A stretch of DNA of 64,000 nucleotides, from positions 4,747-68,746 of the forward strand of contig MTND01000022.1 of NCBI GenBank assembly GCA_002010305.1. The letters are read 5' to 3'. This stretch comes from Archaeoglobi archaeon JdFR-42. GTDB lineage: Archaea > Halobacteriota > Archaeoglobi > Archaeoglobales > JdFR-42. The notes under the pieces are model-generated. The model searched no databases. It was not told the DNA's origin and saw nothing but the letters and a program-made list of their open reading frames with translations. This document shows positions 59,440-64,000 of this stretch, in pieces (within the stretch, counting starts at the first letter, position 1; every line of letters starts with the position of its first letter). Both the position numbers and the translations under genes were made by a program.

Positions 59440-59537
59440 TATGTACCCTGATTATAATTGCATAAAGCAGGTTCAGAACAGGAAGTAATTGCCAAGTTAC
59501 CAATCAATCACTTTCACATGAAAAAAAGAGGGAAAAC

Positions 59538-60122
59538 ATGACTGAATTCATCAAACTACCCATCAAAAAATTGGAAATACTGATCTCCAGAACCATGGAG
59601 ATCAGAAACAACCTCCTTGAGAGAGCCCTAATAGAACTAAAGAGGGAATACATAGACAGAGAATACCTCAAGGAAATCTTACTGAAAGCCATAGACGCAA
59701 TGTTCGAAACGGACAAAAGCTTCATGGCTGCAATATCCATGCTCAAGAATTCCGAGAGTCCAGCCACCAAAACAACCATCCATCATACCATTGACGAAAA
59801 AGAAGATGAAAACTCAGACCCCCCAAAGATCAAAAATAAAATCAAAGAAAAACTAGAAAGCCTGAAAGAAAACAATCCGGCCACCTACGACTACCTCAAG
59901 TACGTTTTCGAGAAGGGAGGCAAAGGCTTCACCTCAGACTTCAAGCATGAACTCGGCCTTCACATCCAGACAATATACGGCCATGAAAGAATTTTAGAAG
60001 AAAATGGTTTGCTAACAACCTCCAAGAGAAACAAAAAAGGAGGAAAAAGAAAATATCGCTATGTAACCATTCCTGAAGAGGTTTTCATAGTTTTGGAGAG
60101 CCTTCACACTGTGATGGCTTGA
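59538..60122 (+). CDS. Helical protein with C-terminal winged-helix-like domain
   Basis: The 194-residue protein has a helical N-terminal half (MTEFIKLPIKKLEILISRTM), a polar linker, and a C-terminal part (GFTSDFKHELGLHIQTIYGH, ERILEENGLLTTSKRNKKGG) that fits a winged helix. It may be a regulator or replication accessory. It ends the rightward block. A near-palindromic CCCATATATATTATATATAGG at 60135-60155, shown here as CCCATATATA and TTATATATAGG, follows. No family is recognised. Confidence 0.6.
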   Translation: MTEFIKLPIKKLEILISRTMEIRNNLLERALIELKREYIDREYLKEILLKAIDAMFETDKSFMAAISMLKNSESPATKTTIHHTIDEKEDENSDPPKIKNKIKEKLESLKENNPATYDYLKYVFEKGGKGFTSDFKHELGLHIQTIYGHERILEENGLLTTSKRNKKGGKRKYRYVTIPEEVFIVLESLHTVMA

Positions 60123-60314
60123 GTGATGGTTACGCCCATATATATTATATATAGGGGAATGTGTGTGTTGGGAGTGAATATAACTAACTACATTTTTACA
60201 TTAGGCTTCTTACAAGTATCATTTCTATGTCTTAAAACTCTTTAGTAATATAGAAACTACATTGAATCTGATTTTAACACAATAGATCCACACATCTAGC
60301 ATTTATCCCCTATT

Positions 60315-60554
60315 TTACTCTCTACACTTAAGCTTACTCAGCTCCTCTTCAAGATCTTCCCATACAGAAACATCTTCAAGTATCTCTTCAGGATCGAAAC
60401 CCCTGTCCATCAGCTCTCCGAAACTCCTCATGCCCTCGGTCATTTCAAAAAACTCATCGAAGTCCATGCCATACTTCTGCCTAAGCCTTTCGATCTCTCT
60501 TTCTAATTCTTCTCTTCCTCTTCCAGATTGAGCTTCGAGCATCGGAGAGGACAT
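60315..60554 (-). CDS. Small acidic protein beside the CRISPR array
   Basis: The 79-residue protein is charged and helical: GREELEREIERLRQKYGMDF, DEFFEMTEGMRSF, PEEILEDVSVWEDLEEEL. Size and composition recall antitoxins of type II systems, but no toxin gene is next to it. It ends before the array, and its 5' end is about 50 bases from the first repeat. Confidence 0.5.
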   Translation of the reverse strand: MSSPMLEAQSGRGREELEREIERLRQKYGMDFDEFFEMTEGMRSFGELMDRGFDPEEILEDVSVWEDLEEELSKLKCRE

Positions 60555-60604
60555 ACCTGATATACTTTAGGTCAAGAGGTATATGAGGTTTTTTTTGGAT
60601 ATAG

Positions 60605-63600
60605 ACTTTAATCCTACTATAGTCTGATTTTAACTAGTTATAACAAACAGCTATGATCGAAGTATGGGTATAAACAATTTCAATCCTACTATAGTCTGAT
60701 TTTAACTAAGCGAGAGGCAAAGGTGGATAGATTTGTTAAAGGAATTTCAATCCTACTATAGTCTGATTTTAACCATATTTGAAAATATCATCCGACATTA
60801 CCACATGCATTTCAATCCTACTATAGTCTGATTTTAACGAAGGTAACATTATCGCCATAGATCAAGCCTTCGTCATTTCAATCCTACTATAGTCTGATTT
60901 TAACATTCCCAGAGAGATGGCTAAAAAGCTACAGATAGACATATTTCAATCCTACTATAGTCTGATTTTAACGATCTAGTTGTTACCTATCAGGACAATG
61001 CTGGCAGGGTAATTTCAATCCTACTATAGTCTGATTTTAACAATAACAATTACTACGATGGTGTAGCAAACTATCCATTTCAATCCTACTATAGTCTGAT
61101 TTTAACTGTCTTTGGGATACACCCCTCTCTCGGTGTTGACACAGAAATTTCAATCCTACTATAGTCTGATTTTAACATAACTTGGGTAACCTTCCTTATT
61201 TAGATGGTCTGTCTTATTTCAATCCTACTATAGTCTGATTTTAACTAACCTCATCTTCAACCTTTAACATTTCCGCCAAGTTCATTTCAATCCTACTATA
61301 GTCTGATTTTAACCAAATCACGAAATACCTTACCACATTTATTTTATTCATTTCAATCCTACTATAGTCTGATTTTAACGTACAAACTTAATGTGAAAAA
61401 GATTAAAAAGGAACATTTCAATCCTACTATAGTCTGATTTTAACTGGCAGAGGCACACGGCAACATCCTTGCAATCGACGAGCATTTCAATCCTACTATA
61501 GTCTGATTTTAACGAATTGCGTCCCTAACATACTGTTTAAGTATATATAGATTTCAATCCTACTATAGTCTGATTTTAACAGATTGGGCGGCGGCAAAAA
61601 TTTATACTTCAAGCCATATTTCAATCCTACTATAGTCTGATTTTAACTTATGTTTATGAGAAAAATACGGGTAACGCGGTTGAATTTCAATCCTACTATA
61701 GTCTGATTTTAACTTTTCGTAATCCCCGGGATCGACGCAATGCTTGAATTATTTCAATCCTACTATAGTCTGATTTTAACACGTGATGGGCATTATGTAG
61801 TTTGCTTATCCATCTCATATTTCAATCCTACTATAGTCTGATTTTAACGCCTCTAACTTTATGTTGCTGCCAAGCTGCCTTATTTCATTTCAATCCTACT
61901 ATAGTCTGATTTTAACGCCTGTGTACTGTTCATAAGTCCACTTTAATGTATATGATTTCAATCCTACTATAGTCTGATTTTAACTCACTGGATAGGTGGC
62001 ATAGGTGGTTGTGTGGTATATGGCATTTCAATCCTACTATAGTCTGATTTTAACCTGCCTCTGAGATATCGCTTATTGTCGGTATTTCTGGATTTCAATC
62101 CTACTATAGTCTGATTTTAACAGAATAAAGACTGGAAAGAGAGATGACCATGTTGTTTTTGATTTCAATCCTACTATAGTCTGATTTTAACCCGTAGATT
62201 TTCTTCCTCAATTCCCCCTGCAAAATTGATTTCAATCCTACTATAGTCTGATTTTAACATATCTTCTACCACCTGTGGAACCACCAGCAAAACGCATTTC
62301 AATCCTACTATAGTCTGATTTTAACAACTCTACTTGAACGGGAATCTTTCTGCAAGCTATTCATTTCAATCCTACTATAGTCTGATTTTAACTTTATCAC
62401 CCGATTTTCAAAAAGAAAGAAAGAGATCGCATTTCAATCCTACTATAGTCTGATTTTAACCCTTTATCATTTTTTACGATCTCCACTTCATTGTGGATAT
62501 TTCAATCCTACTATAGTCTGATTTTAACAATTTATTATTCTCCTATCGTTGGTGTTGTACCATATTATTTCAATCCTACTATAGTCTGATTTTAACATCA
62601 GCTCAACTGATACTGTAGACCACGTATTTAGAATTTCAATCCTACTATAGTCTGATTTTAACAACTGCCTCATGAAGTCGTCAAGGCTTATTTTTTCCAC
62701 ATATTTCAATCCTACTATAGTCTGATTTTAACGGAGTGTTTGTATAATAAGTATGGTTTGTGTGTGCAATTTCAATCCTACTATAGTCTGATTTTAACAT
62801 CATTCTATCTACCTCCTTCATTTTTTCAGGTCATACATTTCAATCCTACTATAGTCTGATTTTAACATCATTCTATCTACCTCCTTCATTTTTTCAGGTC
62901 ATACATTTCAATCCTACTATAGTCTGATTTTAACAGTAAACCCCTAGTTTATCATAAAGCCCTGTTTCCTTGATTTCAATCCTACTATAGTCTGATTTTA
63001 ACGTAAACGTAAAGTTGACGGTTTTTATTTTAGCCAAATTTCAATCCTACTATAGTCTGATTTTAACCCTTACTTTTACCTCCTGGGGCCTAAGCTCTCA
63101 CTTATTTCAATCCTACTATAGTCTGATTTTAACCTACGGCTCACCATGGCAAAGGCTCTCCCCCACGTAGGCATTTCAATCCTACTATAGTCTGATTTTA
63201 ACTGGGGTTGTGTGAAGCGAATCTACGAGCTTTTTGAGGAATTTCAATCCTACTATAGTCTGATTTTAACCAAGCCTTCGATCCTTGACAAAAGCAGAGC
63301 CAGCAGAATTTCAATCCTACTATAGTCTGATTTTAACTGATCATCGGGATTGGTGCAATAGCTGGATCCATGAAATTTCAATCCTACTATAGTCTGATTT
63401 TAACATCACTATCGTCGTTATTTGTAAACTTAATATAAACATATTTCAATCCTACTATAGTCTGATTTTAACCCCGATCTGGCTTTCAATTCCACTAATA
63501 GTAATGTTATTTCAATCCTACTATAGTCTGATTTTAACGAATTCGGGGGAATTAGGTAAATGGTCGTTAGATAGTTAATTTCAATCCTACTATAGTCTGA

Positions 63601-64000
63601 TTTTAACAAAAAATTTATGGCTGGAGTAATAACAGTACCGAGTCATTTCAATCCTACTATAGTCTGATTTTAACCTTGAAGACAGATGAAATCATTGAAG
63701 TAATAAAGAATTCATTTCAATCCTACTATAGTCTGATTTTAACAAACAATAGATACAGACTATGTACCATGTACAACAACAATTTCAATCCTACTATAGT
63801 CTGATTTTAACGGGGTATATCCCCAGGATACCAATACTAACAGGTACGGCAATAAAATTTCAATCCTACTATAGTCTGATTTTAACGACTGGTAATGTTT
63901 CTGACAAATACGTTGTTCTGAGCGGATTTCAATCCTACTATAGTCTGATTTTAACTACGATAGATATGACATCGTGGTTTATGACACGGCCACATTTCAA
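60605..64000 (-). CRISPR. CRISPR array, about 50 repeats, continuing beyond the window
   Basis: A 30-bp repeat (plus-strand reading starts ATTTCAATCC and ends TGATTTTAAC) recurs about every 67 bp, with spacers of about 35-45 bp. On the minus strand the repeat starts GTTAAAATCA and ends GGATTGAAAT, the usual 3' end of archaeal type I repeats that gives the 8-base crRNA handle. I therefore call transcription leftward. The leftmost repeat (60605-60634) has two changes at its plus-strand start, as expected for the leader-far end. Two neighbouring spacers are identical (62799-62836 and 62867-62904). No cas genes or leader are in the window. Confidence 0.97.

Larger units (their letters stand above)
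54843..60122. mobile_element. Second plasmid-like replicon region (ends not defined)
   Basis: A rightward block of about ten genes with an MCM-like AAA+ ATPase, a PriS-PriL-like fusion primase and small DNA-binding proteins is typical of archaeal plasmids and integrated elements. It sits right behind tRNA-Glu. No integrase, terminal repeat or second tRNA copy is visible, so it may be a remnant, or may have entered by another route. The limits given are the outer genes only. Confidence 0.5.

Noticed and set aside
54473-60560. Integrase or second copy of the tRNA-Glu 3' end for the second replicon
   Set aside because: I read both strands for a tyrosine or serine recombinase pattern and for the tRNA 3' sequence and found neither.
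62524-62709. Open reading frame across several CRISPR repeats on the minus strand
   Set aside because: It is made of repeat and spacer sequence in phase by chance; the repeated SDYSRIEI stretch comes from the repeat itself.
58690-62836. Partial likeness between the duplicated spacer and the ribosome-binding region near 58690-58715 (AAAATG...AAGGAGGTAGATA)
   Set aside because: The match needs a 2-base gap and then ends; most of it is ribosome-binding sequence, so it is not good evidence of targeting.
60605-64000. Spacers matching the provirus or the second replicon in this window
   Set aside because: I compared spacers by eye with gene regions here and saw no convincing match; a proper search could still find partial ones.

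Overview
The window is archaeal. It carries an Orc1/Cdc6 replication initiator, the small subunit of the D-family DNA polymerase, sn-glycerol-1-phosphate dehydrogenase (archaeal ether lipids), an A-type ATP synthase operon, an archaeal CODH/acetyl-CoA synthase operon and formylmethanofuran dehydrogenase subunits. This fits a strictly anaerobic euryarchaeon of the methanogen, methanotroph, alkane-oxidiser or Archaeoglobus-like kind. The gene order of the CODH/ACS operon (A-B-C-cooC-D-E) and of the ATP synthase operon (H-I-K-E-C-F-A-B-D-G) matches Methanosarcina-type archaea. No mcr gene is in the window, so methane metabolism itself cannot be shown.

Host chromosome, 1-41689. Replication and housekeeping genes come first: orc1/cdc6, signal peptidase, DP1, egsA, a ZIP transporter, a lipid-type kinase, glyS, a radical SAM pair, an amidotransferase and a PAP2 phosphatase. 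Central carbon genes follow: a two-gene 2-oxoacid:ferredoxin oxidoreductase, citrate synthase, an Fe-S protein with fwdB and fwdD, and the complete cdhABC-cooC-cdhDE operon. Together these would make acetyl-CoA from or to C1 units and feed a partial TCA branch toward 2-oxoglutarate. Next come small redox and regulatory genes, tRNA-Thr, a gene broken by an in-frame stop, a cytoplasmic reductive-dehalogenase-like protein behind two palindromes, and two divergent MoeA genes, one fused to MoaD. The ATP synthase operon closes this part.

Integrated element 1, 41690-54397 (12,708 bp). This is a provirus-like element inserted in tRNA-Glu(CTC). Its integrase is of the SSV type: the att site lies inside the gene, so integration has cut it into a C-terminal part at the left end and an N-terminal part at the right end, joined in frame by the same 46-bp tRNA segment. 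Between them is a long leftward block holding RHH regulators, small early proteins, a PD-(D/E)XK-like nuclease, a D5-type helicase, a packaging-type ATPase, candidate capsid proteins, a LamG-like candidate spike and many small membrane proteins. A few rightward genes encode membrane proteins. The layout suggests a tailless virus with an internal membrane. A 26-bp sequence sits just upstream of the TATA boxes of both the structural operon and the integrase. The element carries the 5' half of the tRNA, so the intact tRNA-Glu now lies behind viral DNA while the host promoter is stranded at the other end.

Region 2, about 54843-60122, lies just past tRNA-Glu. It looks like a second, plasmid-type replicon: an RHH regulator, an MCM-like AAA+ ATPase, a primase fusing PriS-type catalytic and PriL-type Fe-S parts, and several HTH or zinc-binding small proteins. 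No integrase or end repeats were seen for it.

CRISPR array, 60605-64000 and running off the window: about 50 repeats of 30 bp. Read on the minus strand the repeat ends in ATTGAAAT, and the degenerate repeat is at the left, so the leader should lie to the right outside the window. No cas genes are in the window.

All calls were made by reading the sequence, without database searches. Many small genes were found by translating gaps by hand.
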